NCBI GenBank assembly: GCA_034419075.1
Contig: DAOULR010000011.1
Location: forward strand, 1-39,967
From: E44-bin88 sp034419075
GTDB lineage: Bacteria; Chloroflexota; Dehalococcoidia; Dehalococcoidales; BS750m-G39
DNA: 39,967 nucleotides
Reading direction: 5' to 3'
The notes beneath the pieces were generated by a model. The model had not been told where the DNA came from. It saw nothing but the letters and a program-made list of their open reading frames with translations, and did not search any database. Numbering within the stretch: the stretch's first letter is position 1; each line of letters opens with the position of its first letter. Below, piece after piece: positions 16,157-22,817 of the stretch. The translations under genes were made by a program, and so were the position numbers.

Positions 16157-16296
16157 TCCTGAGCCTCCTTTGCTAGCCCGGGCAGCAACCTCTCTGGAAA
16201 AGCGAAAGCGGGGCAGCCTCCGTAACCTCTCACACGAAAGGTTGCTGCCCCGCTTTCTGATTGTTAATGGTCTTTTAGACCACTCGACCCGATTTA
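16157..16296 (-). promoter_or_regulatory. Structured 5' leader with two exclusive stems
   Basis: The leader read on the minus strand contains a small hairpin TGGTC-TAAAA-GACCA (16268-16282). After it, the arm at 16239-16257 can pair in two ways. It can make a 13-bp stem GAAAGCGGGGCAG/CTGCCCCGCTTTC with 16204-16216 (plus a 5-bp inner AACCT/AGGTT stem). Alternatively it can make a 12-bp stem GGGCAGCAACCT/AGGTTGCTGCCC with 16180-16191. The two cannot form at once. No long U-run follows, so it is not a plain terminator. The ribosome-binding site lies just past it. An attenuator, RNA stabiliser or switch is possible. Confidence 0.6.
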
Positions 16297-16325
16297 AGAA
16301 TAAACACTAAATCTCAACTTGTCAA
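16297..16325 (-). promoter_or_regulatory. Sigma-70 promoter for the structural block
   Basis: On the minus strand a perfect -35 TTGACA (16320-16325) is followed by a 17-base spacer and TATTCT (16297-16302, four of six). It would start RNA near 16290, giving a leader of about 134 bases to the gene at 16156 and driving the beta-rich virion block. Confidence 0.65.
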
Positions 16326-16329
16326 GTAT

Positions 16330-17115
16330 CTAACCTTTTGAATACGAAACTGTAAGGTTAGAGAAGATATCTTGAGGTGCCAGCACGGTGATATCATCCA
16401 GTGGTCCGTACTCAAGAAGCTTGTCACCGGGAATATTATAAAGACGGACCCGACTGTCGTAAAGCATGGGTTTGAGGTTGCTGGCGACGACATCTATCTG
16501 GAAGGTGTAGCGCTTCTCCACTGCATCCACCGGAAACGGATGCAGGTAAAGAGTCTCCTCCGCCTTGACACTAAAAGGCACTAGGCTGGGGGGGGAGTTC
16601 CTGTTGCCGATGGCGGCATCCAACTGAGCACCGGAATAAGCCCCGCCCTGGTGCCAGAAAGAGATGGTGAACGTTTCTACACCACCGGGCTCCAGTATTT
16701 TTTTGTTGTACGTATATTGCAGGTTATAGAAGTTGATGTCCTCTGTTAAGCCGCCGACTGTGACATCAAATATACCGTAGCCGTCGTCCAACCTCCATTG
16801 TCCAGTGGTATTGTCCAGCCAGAAAGACTCGACCGCCATGATATACTGGGTGCCGGGAACCGCCTCCTGAGGTATAATGATATAGCCACCGAATATCGCG
16901 CTCTCTCCCGAAGCCAATAGCGTGGAGGTCTGGTTTCCTTCCATCCACAGGTCAGTGCTGTAGGCCGTGACCTGACCGTAGAGAATAGAGACCTTGACCG
17001 TCTGAGGCTGAGGGTCGAGGTTCGTTACCCGGCAGGCCGTTGTGAAATAATCGCCGGGTGCCGGGTATAAAGGTGCGTGCGCTAACTCTTCAACCTTTAA
17101 TATCTTTATTATCAT
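16330..17115 (-). CDS. Two-domain Ig/CARDB-like protein
   Basis: This 261-residue protein has two similar beta-sandwich halves. Each opens with a phrase about a gain of extra strands (PGDYFTTACRVTNLDPQPQTVKVSIL and EPGGVETFTISFWHQGG). These are the style of CARDB/Ig-fold domains found in cell-surface and virion proteins. AAGGTGG lies ahead of the ATG inside the preceding gene. It ends just before the strong promoter of the next block. No catalytic motif. Confidence 0.6.
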   Translation of the reverse strand: MIIKILKVEELAHAPLYPAPGDYFTTACRVTNLDPQPQTVKVSILYGQVTAYSTDLWMEGNQTSTLLASGESAIFGGYIIIPQEAVPGTQYIMAVESFWLDNTTGQWRLDDGYGIFDVTVGGLTEDINFYNLQYTYNKKILEPGGVETFTISFWHQGGAYSGAQLDAAIGNRNSPPSLVPFSVKAEETLYLHPFPVDAVEKRYTFQIDVVASNLKPMLYDSRVRLYNIPGDKLLEYGPLDDITVLAPQDIFSNLTVSYSKG

Positions 17116-17116
17116 C

Positions 17117-17509
17117 TCAAACCACCTTGATAGCTCCGTCCGTAGCTCTTATCAGGACTTCATCGGCCAGACTGGATATCCACGCCATGGCCTTGTACTT
17201 GCCTTTATCGGCAGCTTCATCGATTGGAGTGTCTACAACAAACTTGTAATGGCCTGCTTTGGTCAGGGATACCGTGTCGCTGAACTCCATGGTGTAGGTG
17301 GGGATGCCGAGGATAGATTTGCGGTACTTGACTTGCAGCTTGTAGGAGCCGCCTTGGCCTGAGTAATCGAATGAGAAGGTGGCCGTCATGTCGCCGCCCG
17401 GGCTGACTCCTGGCTTGCCTTTGAGCAGCGAATAAGCACCGAATGCCACACCCCCCAGGGCTACACTCAACACCGCCGTACCCGCCCAGTCAGTCTTACT
17501 CGCAGCCAT
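17117..17509 (-). CDS. Membrane-anchored small beta protein
   Basis: This 130-residue protein starts MAASKTDWAG, followed by a hydrophobic segment (about 9-27), a Gly/Pro hinge (KGKPGVSPGGD) and an Ig-like domain of about 90 residues (ATFSFDYSGQGGSYKLQVKY.., GHYKFVVDTP, KAMAWISSL). The start at 17509 is favoured over an upstream in-frame ATG because AAGGAG lies nine bases ahead. Same plan as other anchored proteins of this arm. Confidence 0.6.
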   Translation of the reverse strand: MAASKTDWAGTAVLSVALGGVAFGAYSLLKGKPGVSPGGDMTATFSFDYSGQGGSYKLQVKYRKSILGIPTYTMEFSDTVSLTKAGHYKFVVDTPIDEAADKGKYKAMAWISSLADEVLIRATDGAIKVV

Positions 17510-17510
17510 C

Positions 17511-17942
17511 TTATTTGCTCCTTGCGTACTCGGGGCGCTTCCACAAGTATATACCGACCACGGTGAAACCGCCAACAATGAGCAGCAGTTTACCCAGATT
17601 GTTTACAATGTCCCCCAGCCTGAATATGCCGATGCCCACAAGGACGGCGACCAAGCCGAATGCAATCAAGGGTATTACGGCAAGCGGCAAAAAACCGATA
17701 CCGGAGACGGGCGGCTGCTTATAGTAAACGACACCGAGATAGGGCAGGCCGGTGTCATCATGGATGTATACCTTTCGTACATCGACGGATTGGGCTGCCA
17801 GGTGGTCGAATATAGACTGAGCGTCTTCTACAGTCAGCGGTGTTGAAGTATAGAAGCGCACCTCAATCAAGCCCGGCGCCTGCTCTTCCTCAAGTTTTAT
17901 CGCCTTCTCGACATCAACCGTCTCCGCTGTTAGTGTAGCCAT
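17511..17942 (-). CDS. Two-TM membrane protein with N-terminal domain
   Basis: This 143-residue protein has a cytosolic-type N-terminal domain (residues 1-80; strands and a helix AQSIFDHLAAQ). Two adjoining hydrophobic segments follow (about 86-106 and 113-134: LPLAVIPLIAFGLVAVLVGI, LLLIVGGFTVVGIYLW), with a short basic tail. The start at 17942 follows GGGGGTGTAAAC. A membrane component of the virion, or a holin-like protein, are the options. No family recognised. Confidence 0.6.
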   Translation of the reverse strand: MATLTAETVDVEKAIKLEEEQAPGLIEVRFYTSTPLTVEDAQSIFDHLAAQSVDVRKVYIHDDTGLPYLGVVYYKQPPVSGIGFLPLAVIPLIAFGLVAVLVGIGIFRLGDIVNNLGKLLLIVGGFTVVGIYLWKRPEYARSK

Positions 17943-17955
17943 GTTTACACCCCCT

Positions 17956-19029
17956 CTATAGAGATAGACACCTCTCGCAGAGATACGTCTCAAGAAACGG
18001 GATGGCACACACCCCAAAATGACTGGATAGAACCTTCGCCACGCTCACCTTTTCATCCGTAGTATAGACATTCTCTTGGTCAAAGTAAACCATCCCTTTA
18101 TAGGCACTGGCAAGGTACTTAGGAATGAGAGCGCGAGAGATGTTAGGCTGAGTGGTCTCCAGAATGTAAGGGATGCCGTTGTTGTTCAGCTCAACCCAGG
18201 CGTGAGAACCTATGCCGTCAAGCGAGATATTACCGACGGCACAGTATACCTGACCAGGAGCACTGAAGTAGTTTTTGAGCAGGGAGGTGAGGACGAAGCT
18301 CTTGTTGGCACAGTTATGTACCAAAGTACCATTAGCCAGCATGAAATTGTGATTATCAGCAACTTCCAAGTCATATACTGGCGCCCGGAAAACTCCTTGA
18401 ATTTCTTGCCCCTTGATACTGTAGCGGGGAGGGGGAATAAATCTAACGTTGTGCAGGTCAGCACCACCGGAAATCGCTTGCTCGAAAGATAACTCCTGAC
18501 CATTATGAAAGAGAATATGGTTGGGAGTTGCCGATATAGACTCACCATTATTAAAACGTGCCTTAATTACCTCTCGTTTACCATTGTTAAACCAAGCAAT
18601 TATCGGTTTAAGTTCAACCTTACCAGCCTCCCAGTTGTAAGAAACTACACTCCTACCATAGAAATCTGATAATTGCTCAATTCTTACTATCTCAAATTGG
18701 CCATCCTTGGCAGTAAGTATCTTGGTATCCCCAGCCAGGCAGTTCCCAAACCCGAGGTGAACCGACTCCGCCGGGTAAAACCAGGTATCTTTTTGCTTAA
18801 AAGTCTTACCATCGGCACTCATCCTGGCGGATATCAAGGGTACATAGGGCTGGTGGGACACGTAATGCCAGAGGGCAACCGCGGTATCGCCCGGCGTGAC
18901 GACGCCCCTGGTGAGCTCGCGGTACTTTAGTATAACATCCGGATTGTTAGGAGTGATGAAATCGGTAATCCAAGCAGCATCATTTCCAACACGCGCATCT
19001 ATTGGCTGGTTCTCTGCCTTGAGCAACAT
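17956..19029 (-). CDS. Transglutaminase-like protein interrupted by an intein
   Basis: This 357-residue precursor has a host protein of 214 residues. Residues 1-96 and 240-357 form a transglutaminase-like domain with the nucleophile motif FGNC|ANKS, then GSHAWVEL (His276) and YILETT. Residues 97-239 are a mini-intein inserted exactly before the catalytic Cys, so Cys240 is both the +1 splicing residue and the enzyme nucleophile. Removal would restore GFGNCANKS. GGAGGAGG precedes the ATG. It lies early in the virion arm. The intein-free relative is at 2795-3580. The enzyme is expected to be inactive until the intein is removed. Confidence 0.85.
   Translation of the reverse strand: MLLKAENQPIDARVGNDAAWITDFITPNNPDVILKYRELTRGVVTPGDTAVALWHYVSHQPYVPLISARMSADGKTFKQKDTWFYPAESVHLGFGNCLAGDTKILTAKDGQFEIVRIEQLSDFYGRSVVSYNWEAGKVELKPIIAWFNNGKREVIKARFNNGESISATPNHILFHNGQELSFEQAISGGADLHNVRFIPPPRYSIKGQEIQGVFRAPVYDLEVADNHNFMLANGTLVHNCANKSFVLTSLLKNYFSAPGQVYCAVGNISLDGIGSHAWVELNNNGIPYILETTQPNISRALIPKYLASAYKGMVYFDQENVYTTDEKVSVAKVLSSHFGVCAIPFLETYLCERCLSL
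18313..18741 (-). mobile_element. Mini-intein, 143 residues, no homing nuclease
   Basis: The splicing blocks are all present. Block A is CLAGDTKIL with Cys1, block B is SATPNHILF (Thr and His of TxxH), block F is VYDLEVADNHNFML, and block G is GTLVHN with the penultimate His and last Asn, followed by Cys+1. There is no LAGLIDADG or HNH domain, so it cannot home on its own. Two sample 60-base rows inside it have 35% and 42% GC, against 63% for a row in the flanking host gene, which suggests separate origin. All residues needed for splicing are intact. Confidence 0.9.
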
Positions 19030-19177
19030 GAGCCGTGCCTCCTCCAGATGAGGCTACCTGCTTTCTTATAGCATCGACGAATACACTCAACAGCGTGCCC
19101 AGGAGGACTCCAAACAAGATACCTTTTTCCTGGTCACTAAGGGCAAGGCGCCTGCTGGGCTCAACTGAGGTGTTCAT
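18980..19177 (-). CDS. Single-TM small protein, leaderless start
   Basis: This 65-residue protein has a charged head (MNTSVEPSRRLALSDQEKG), one TM segment (ILFGVLLGTLLSVFVDAI) and a Gly/Ser-rich, Cys-ending tail that overlaps the next gene by 50 bases. No ribosome-binding site is visible, but a promoter places the start of RNA at or next to this ATG, so a leaderless message is likely. Topology fits a holin or accessory membrane protein; not assigned. Confidence 0.5.
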   Translation of the reverse strand: MNTSVEPSRRLALSDQEKGILFGVLLGTLLSVFVDAIRKQVASSGGGTAHVAQGREPANRCACWK

Positions 19178-19183
19178 ACCAAC

Positions 19184-19213
19184 AGGATAGAACCAAACTG
19201 CTGGTGATGTCAA
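19184..19213 (-). promoter_or_regulatory. Sigma-70 promoter for a leaderless gene
   Basis: On the minus strand TTGACA (19208-19213), an 18-base spacer and TATCCT (19184-19189) are followed six bases later by the ATG at 19177. The same six-base gap occurs at the promoter of the arm (21007-21035), so RNA would begin at the start codon in both cases. Confidence 0.5.
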
Positions 19214-19554
19214 GTGGTAACTATAATGCGTCTCAGAAAGGCAATCTGCTTGGAGGCCCACTCCTTGCCGTTTGGCTGCTCCTCGATGAAGCTGCGGTAC
19301 TCTGCCGGTATCCAGCTGTACACCTCTTCATCTGGGAACTCATAGAGGTATTCCTTGGGAAGCGGGTATTTGAGGGCTGTCTTTTGAACATCCTCCGGTG
19401 GGAAGAAAGAGGTGAAGGTGCGGTCATTGGCTATCGCCCATGCGATGCGCTCATGGCCTATGGTGTCCAGAAACTGTTTGAGCCACCTGACGGCCCGGCG
19501 CTTAGCCCAAGTGTGAATGAAGGGAACGCTGCTAAAGGTGATACCCCAGGGCAT
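19210..19554 (-). CDS. Small helical protein, unknown
   Basis: This 114-residue protein is mostly helical, with Trp- and Tyr-rich helices (RAVRWLKQFLDTIGHERIAW, PEDVQKTALKYPLPKEYLY, GKEWASKQIAFLRR). Its ATG overlaps the stop of the preceding coiled-coil gene (TAATG), so the two are probably co-translated and may interact. No motif recognised. Confidence 0.6.
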   Translation of the reverse strand: MPWGITFSSVPFIHTWAKRRAVRWLKQFLDTIGHERIAWAIANDRTFTSFFPPEDVQKTALKYPLPKEYLYEFPDEEVYSWIPAEYRSFIEEQPNGKEWASKQIAFLRRIIVTT

Positions 19555-20423
19555 TACTTCTTCACCTTTACGTCATACATGGCACCGCACTCCTTCTTGG
19601 GGCAGGCCACTTTATCTACTCCATCAGGAATATCTATGTGGCTGCCGCACATCTGGCAGTTAAAGCCGGAGACAGCGGCCTGGACTATCTCCTCCTCGGC
19701 GGCAGGAGCTACCCCCCTGTTCCTGTCTATGCCGGCGGCTATGGACGCGGCCAGGTCTGAGAAGCCGTTGACGGCGTTATCTCTAAACTTGAGATTGTCA
19801 CGATACTCCGCTATACGCCTCTCTCTTTCCTCCTCGAACTGCTGCATCTTGAGCCTGAACTCGTTGTTTGCCTGCTCCCGGTCTGACCTGAGCTTCTCTA
19901 TCGCCAGCTCATGCTCCTGCCGCATCTTCTCCAGAGTAATTGTGGTCTGCTCGGATACCGCTGACGGCGGAGCTGAAACAACCTCTTTTTCCTTGGGGAA
20001 TTGATTAAGAATATTTCTCCATTTTTCAAAAGTAGCGATGGCTGCCTCCGGGCTGTTCTTGACCTCGATTTCCTTGATGCTGGCCTGGAGCCCGCCCAGC
20101 ACCTGCTTGAGCCCGTCCATCTGCTCCTTCATGAGCATGGCCTTAGCATCGTCAGATTCCTTACGGGCGGTTTCAAGTTTTTCCCCCGTTTCTTTCAATC
20201 TTTTATCGGCCTCACCTACCATATCACCCATCTTGTTCAGGGCGGTACTCACAACCTGTGATTGAATTGACTCTCCCTGGCCGGCTTTCTCACCCATGTC
20301 AGCCGGTTTGATGCCGAGCGTATCCATATACGTCTTTGCTTCAAGCGCATCAGCCTGGGCTCTCTTTATGCGTTCTGCCATAGAAAACTCTTCGTCAGAT
20401 AGGTGCTTATCCCTGTTGTCCAT
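19554..20423 (-). CDS. Long coiled coil with C-terminal zinc ribbon
   Basis: This 289-residue protein has heptad-rich helices from about residue 50 to 120 and again 160-220 (EKLETARKESDDAKAML, LEKMRQEHELAIEKLRSDR). A short linker and a C-terminal four-Cys ribbon follow (FNCQMCGSH and ACPKKECGAMY, CxxC and CxxxxC). The start at 20423 follows AAGGAGGT; an earlier ATG lacks a good site. A scaffold or structural rod bound to a zinc-ribbon head is the likely architecture. I do not recognise it as a tape measure: it is too short and polar. Confidence 0.65.
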   Translation of the reverse strand: MDNRDKHLSDEEFSMAERIKRAQADALEAKTYMDTLGIKPADMGEKAGQGESIQSQVVSTALNKMGDMVGEADKRLKETGEKLETARKESDDAKAMLMKEQMDGLKQVLGGLQASIKEIEVKNSPEAAIATFEKWRNILNQFPKEKEVVSAPPSAVSEQTTITLEKMRQEHELAIEKLRSDREQANNEFRLKMQQFEEERERRIAEYRDNLKFRDNAVNGFSDLAASIAAGIDRNRGVAPAAEEEIVQAAVSGFNCQMCGSHIDIPDGVDKVACPKKECGAMYDVKVKK

Positions 20424-20457
20424 GACCGTCCTACCTCCTTGTTTAGACATGAATAAA

Positions 20458-21000
20458 CTATCCAATGGGTGCGGCAACTTCTTCCTCCTTGTGTCCGGCC
20501 ATGACGGCGGCCATCTCATCATACATATTCTGGCCACGCCCCAGCCAGAAGTCCCTTGATACCAGGCTCAACCAGTCCACCAGGTCGCCCTGGTAGCCTC
20601 TGCCGCAGGCTACCATGTAGCTGATATAGATGTCCGGGGTCATAGGGATGGGCTGTGTCTGGGCAACCAGCTGTATGGCCGAGGTGTGCACGGCAGGTAT
20701 ACCTTTTTTAGCGGCAGGCTTGGCCACTGGTCCAGGCAACTTAGCTGGGGCTTGTTTAACAGACTTCGACTTACTGGCAGCCGCTGCACCAAACACCACT
20801 GGAACCGGTGCAGCCTTAATCATCTCCTCGGTAACCTCACCCGGGTCATTACCCGATTCCATGGCCGCTTTGACTTTAAAGCAGGTGCGCAATGGAAAGC
20901 CGTACTGCTGGCTAATCTCCTTGGGTGTTAAATCCTTCTGGAGGTAGAAGGCAATCTGGAGCTGACCCTGGTTCCACTGGAGACCCTTCTTATAGCCCAT
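20458..21000 (-). CDS. HTH DNA-binding protein, first gene of left arm
   Basis: This 180-residue protein has an N-terminal helix-turn-helix (LTPKEISQQYGFPLRTCFKVKAAM, about residues 22-45) of the type seen in terminase small subunits and resolvase-like HTHs. A low-complexity Ala/Lys/Pro linker (75-110) and a helical C-terminal domain ending in acidic residues follow. The ATG at 21000 sits six bases after TATAAT, so it is probably leaderless; an in-frame ATG 84 bases upstream lies inside repeats and has no site. It could be a regulator of the divergent region, or a packaging small subunit without its partner. Confidence 0.6.
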   Translation of the reverse strand: MGYKKGLQWNQGQLQIAFYLQKDLTPKEISQQYGFPLRTCFKVKAAMESGNDPGEVTEEMIKAAPVPVVFGAAAASKSKSVKQAPAKLPGPVAKPAAKKGIPAVHTSAIQLVAQTQPIPMTPDIYISYMVACGRGYQGDLVDWLSLVSRDFWLGRGQNMYDEMAAVMAGHKEEEVAAPIG

Positions 21001-21006
21001 AGTGGA

Positions 21007-21035
21007 ATTATAACACACCAGCGTATCCCAGTCAA
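21007..21035 (-). promoter_or_regulatory. Leftward sigma-70 promoter
   Basis: On the minus strand TTGACT (21030-21035), a 17-base spacer and a perfect TATAAT (21007-21012) are followed by TCCACT and the ATG at 21000. RNA would start on or next to the ATG. This is the main promoter of the virion arm. Confidence 0.8.
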
Positions 21036-21084
21036 TGCACGGACAGACAGGTGCACAACAAACCGTGCACGGGAAGCCGTGCAC
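21035..21084. repeat. Four palindromic GTGCAC-type sites (operator candidate)
   Basis: The sites are ATGCAC at 21035, GTGCAC at 21051, GTGCAC at 21065 (within the 10-base palindrome CCGTGCACGG at 21063-21072) and GTGCAC at 21079. They lie directly upstream of the leftward -35 box and 90 bp from the rightward one. A related pair occurs at 37507-37523. They look like binding sites for a dimeric regulator; the HTH protein beside them is the obvious candidate. Confidence 0.55.
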
Positions 21085-21173
21085 TGCATCAACATAAGCA
21101 GACGACCAGGGGGGGGTATTCTACCGCCCCAAAGCTAAATAAGTGGCACTTATCGGCAATCGATTACACTCAG

Positions 21174-21202
21174 TAGACAAAAGCCCATTTCGGTTTTATA
21201 AT
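21174..21202 (+). promoter_or_regulatory. Rightward sigma-70 promoter
   Basis: TAGACA (21174-21179), a 17-base spacer and a perfect TATAAT (21197-21202) drive the right arm. RNA would start near 21209, directly at AGGAGGT (21210-21216), so the leader is only about 12 bases before the ATG at 21221. Confidence 0.8.
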
Positions 21203-21220
21203 AAGCACCAGGAGGTCGAT

Positions 21221-21886
21221 ATGGACACAGTAACAGTCATACTGAAAGCCATCGAACTCATCCCACGCTTCTTACCAAGACCAAAACCACCGGTCATCGA
21301 CTACATGCAGCTTAAAGATGCGCTGCCAAAGTATAACTTCCCGGCAGCCAAGACCACCGAAATAAAAGTTGTGACCGATGCCGAGCCTCCTATACCACAG
21401 CCCGCTCCACAGGTCACTCAGGAAGTCGGCACCGCCTGCCTGTCGTGTGGCCGCAGCCACCTGTCCACGGTATCAGGTGCACTCAGTGAATCCCTTAGAT
21501 TTGCTCGGTCCGACGGCATCAAGCATCCCGAGGTCCAACGCAGGCTTATGATGGCCGAGGATGAAATCAACATGCTGGAGCGCATCGATATGGCTCCGGA
21601 TGCTTTGATGAAGGCCAGCCCCGAAGAGAGACAGGTGGCCGAGGAGTACCTGCCCAGAATCCGTGAGCTCCGCCAGCACATAGGCAACATCACCTCGGTT
21701 GAGCATCTTGGTCAAGCCGCCGCCGAAGCGAGTATACTAGGACAGGAGTTTCGCCTAAGACATCTCCAGCTCCGCGGTGTAGACCTGAACCCGGTCGTTG
21801 AGCTGGCCAAACAGGTTCAGGCCGGAGAAATCACCATGGAGGAAGCCAAGGAAAAGCTAAAGACACTGCTGCCAGAGGAGACATAA
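21221..21886 (+). CDS. First right-arm protein, Cys-knuckle and helical
   Basis: This 221-residue protein has a Pro-rich N-terminal third and then CLSCGRSHLS (two Cys plus His, a possible zinc site). A long helical part follows (EVQRRLMMAEDEINMLERIDMA, AEEYLPRIRELRQHIG) and a last helix rich in Glu/Lys. The start at 21221 is fixed by AGGAGGT and by the promoter just upstream; an earlier ATG would lie upstream of the expected RNA. I recall this Cys/His plus helix arrangement from metagenomic phages but cannot name a family. An early regulatory role is inferred from the position. Confidence 0.65.
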   Translation: MDTVTVILKAIELIPRFLPRPKPPVIDYMQLKDALPKYNFPAAKTTEIKVVTDAEPPIPQPAPQVTQEVGTACLSCGRSHLSTVSGALSESLRFARSDGIKHPEVQRRLMMAEDEINMLERIDMAPDALMKASPEERQVAEEYLPRIRELRQHIGNITSVEHLGQAAAEASILGQEFRLRHLQLRGVDLNPVVELAKQVQAGEITMEEAKEKLKTLLPEET

Positions 21887-21889
21887 GCC

Positions 21890-22348
21890 ATGTCGGATAT
21901 CAAGGAATGTCAGTGCGAAGCCGTAAAGATGCTGTCGCACATGGCCAATATCTACGCTCTGTGGATTGACGAGCCGAACATAAGCAGATATGAGGCCGCC
22001 TTTAGCCAGGTCATGGAGAAAATGAGCAACCACCTCAGCACCCAGGCATCTCAGTTCAACATCTCCAAACTGTCTGAAGTACAAAAACGGCTTGAGACCA
22101 TCGATAAGTTGGTAAACGACGCCATAGTTGGAAAAGAGAAGTTCGTCAGTGCCGTTGAGATTATCAGGACAACGATACATAAGAATCCCATCATCAGGGA
22201 TATGTTCCTGTGCAACTCACCGGAGGTCCCGGAGTCATATCTGAGTAAGAGAGTATACGGGGCAATGGAGCTGCTTAACGTGGGCGAGCCGGCAGAGGCC
22301 AAGGATGACTTCAATGAAATATACAGAGAGCTTACATGCGGGGTGTAA
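21890..22348 (+). CDS. Helical protein, unknown
   Basis: This 152-residue protein is all-helical with Cys at 8 and 10 (ECQCEAVKMLSHM), Cys near 106 and near the C-terminus. It follows the first right-arm gene by three bases and shares its Cys-plus-helix style. No motif recognised. Confidence 0.6.
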   Translation: MSDIKECQCEAVKMLSHMANIYALWIDEPNISRYEAAFSQVMEKMSNHLSTQASQFNISKLSEVQKRLETIDKLVNDAIVGKEKFVSAVEIIRTTIHKNPIIRDMFLCNSPEVPESYLSKRVYGAMELLNVGEPAEAKDDFNEIYRELTCGV

Positions 22349-22354
22349 TTAGGT

Positions 22355-22582
22355 ATGGCTGGACGGGCTTTCCTGCTTACTCTGGTTGGCCTAGCCACCT
22401 GCCTGCCGATATGGCGCGGGGCAGGCCACCCAAGCACCGAGGGCATATCTTTCTGGCAGCTGCTTGGTGAGTCCACACACAACCTTAAAGACTCCCCGTT
22501 CGGCCATCCCCACCTTCCGTATGAAGAGGCCGTAAGCAGAGCAAAGCAGGCCTACCAGGAGACATGTTATGGAAACCTGTAG
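22355..22582 (+). CDS. Small N-anchored protein (paralogue 1)
   Basis: This 75-residue protein has an N-terminal hydrophobic segment ending LATCLPIWRGAG, then FWQLLGES and a polar tail. The next gene has the same plan (SFCLPIFRSGG, FWGWIIN), which marks the pair as a tandem duplication. It may be a signal-anchored envelope or membrane protein. The start has only a weak ribosome-binding site. Confidence 0.5.
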   Translation: MAGRAFLLTLVGLATCLPIWRGAGHPSTEGISFWQLLGESTHNLKDSPFGHPHLPYEEAVSRAKQAYQETCYGNL

Positions 22583-22817
22583 CTGCAAGATGTCAGATAG
22601 AACAAAGTTTTTTATCGTGGCCGGAATAGTTGCTAGTTTCTGTCTACCAATATTCCGCAGTGGAGGTAAAACCAACCTTAACTTCTGGGGCTGGATTATT
22701 AACCATACCATCTTTGCGGGGCCTGGCCCAGAGTATGTCCCTGAAGAGGACTATATGGCTGAAATGCAGGGAGTAAAATGCACAACATTGGTGACATTGA
22801 GCGCGGAACAAATTTAG
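22569..22817 (+). CDS. Small N-anchored protein (paralogue 2)
   Basis: This 82-residue protein has a Cys-containing head (METCSCKMSDRTK), a hydrophobic segment and CLPIFRSGG, then FWGWIIN and an acidic tail. AGGAG lies seven bases before this ATG, so I keep it over an in-frame ATG 21 bases later. It overlaps the preceding gene by 14 bases and the HNH gene by 40, which suggests that the HNH gene was inserted at or over its end. Confidence 0.5.
   Translation: METCSCKMSDRTKFFIVAGIVASFCLPIFRSGGKTNLNFWGWIINHTIFAGPGPEYVPEEDYMAEMQGVKCTTLVTLSAEQI

Noticed and set aside
16204..16290. tRNA-like segment on the minus strand (GGTCGAGTGGTCTAA resembles a D arm)
   Set aside because: There is no T arm with GGTTCGA, no acceptor pairing and no anticodon stem; the bases are better explained by leader hairpins.
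19554..20423. Tape-measure protein
   Set aside because: The coiled-coil protein is short, polar, lacks TM segments and ends in a zinc ribbon, unlike tape measures.
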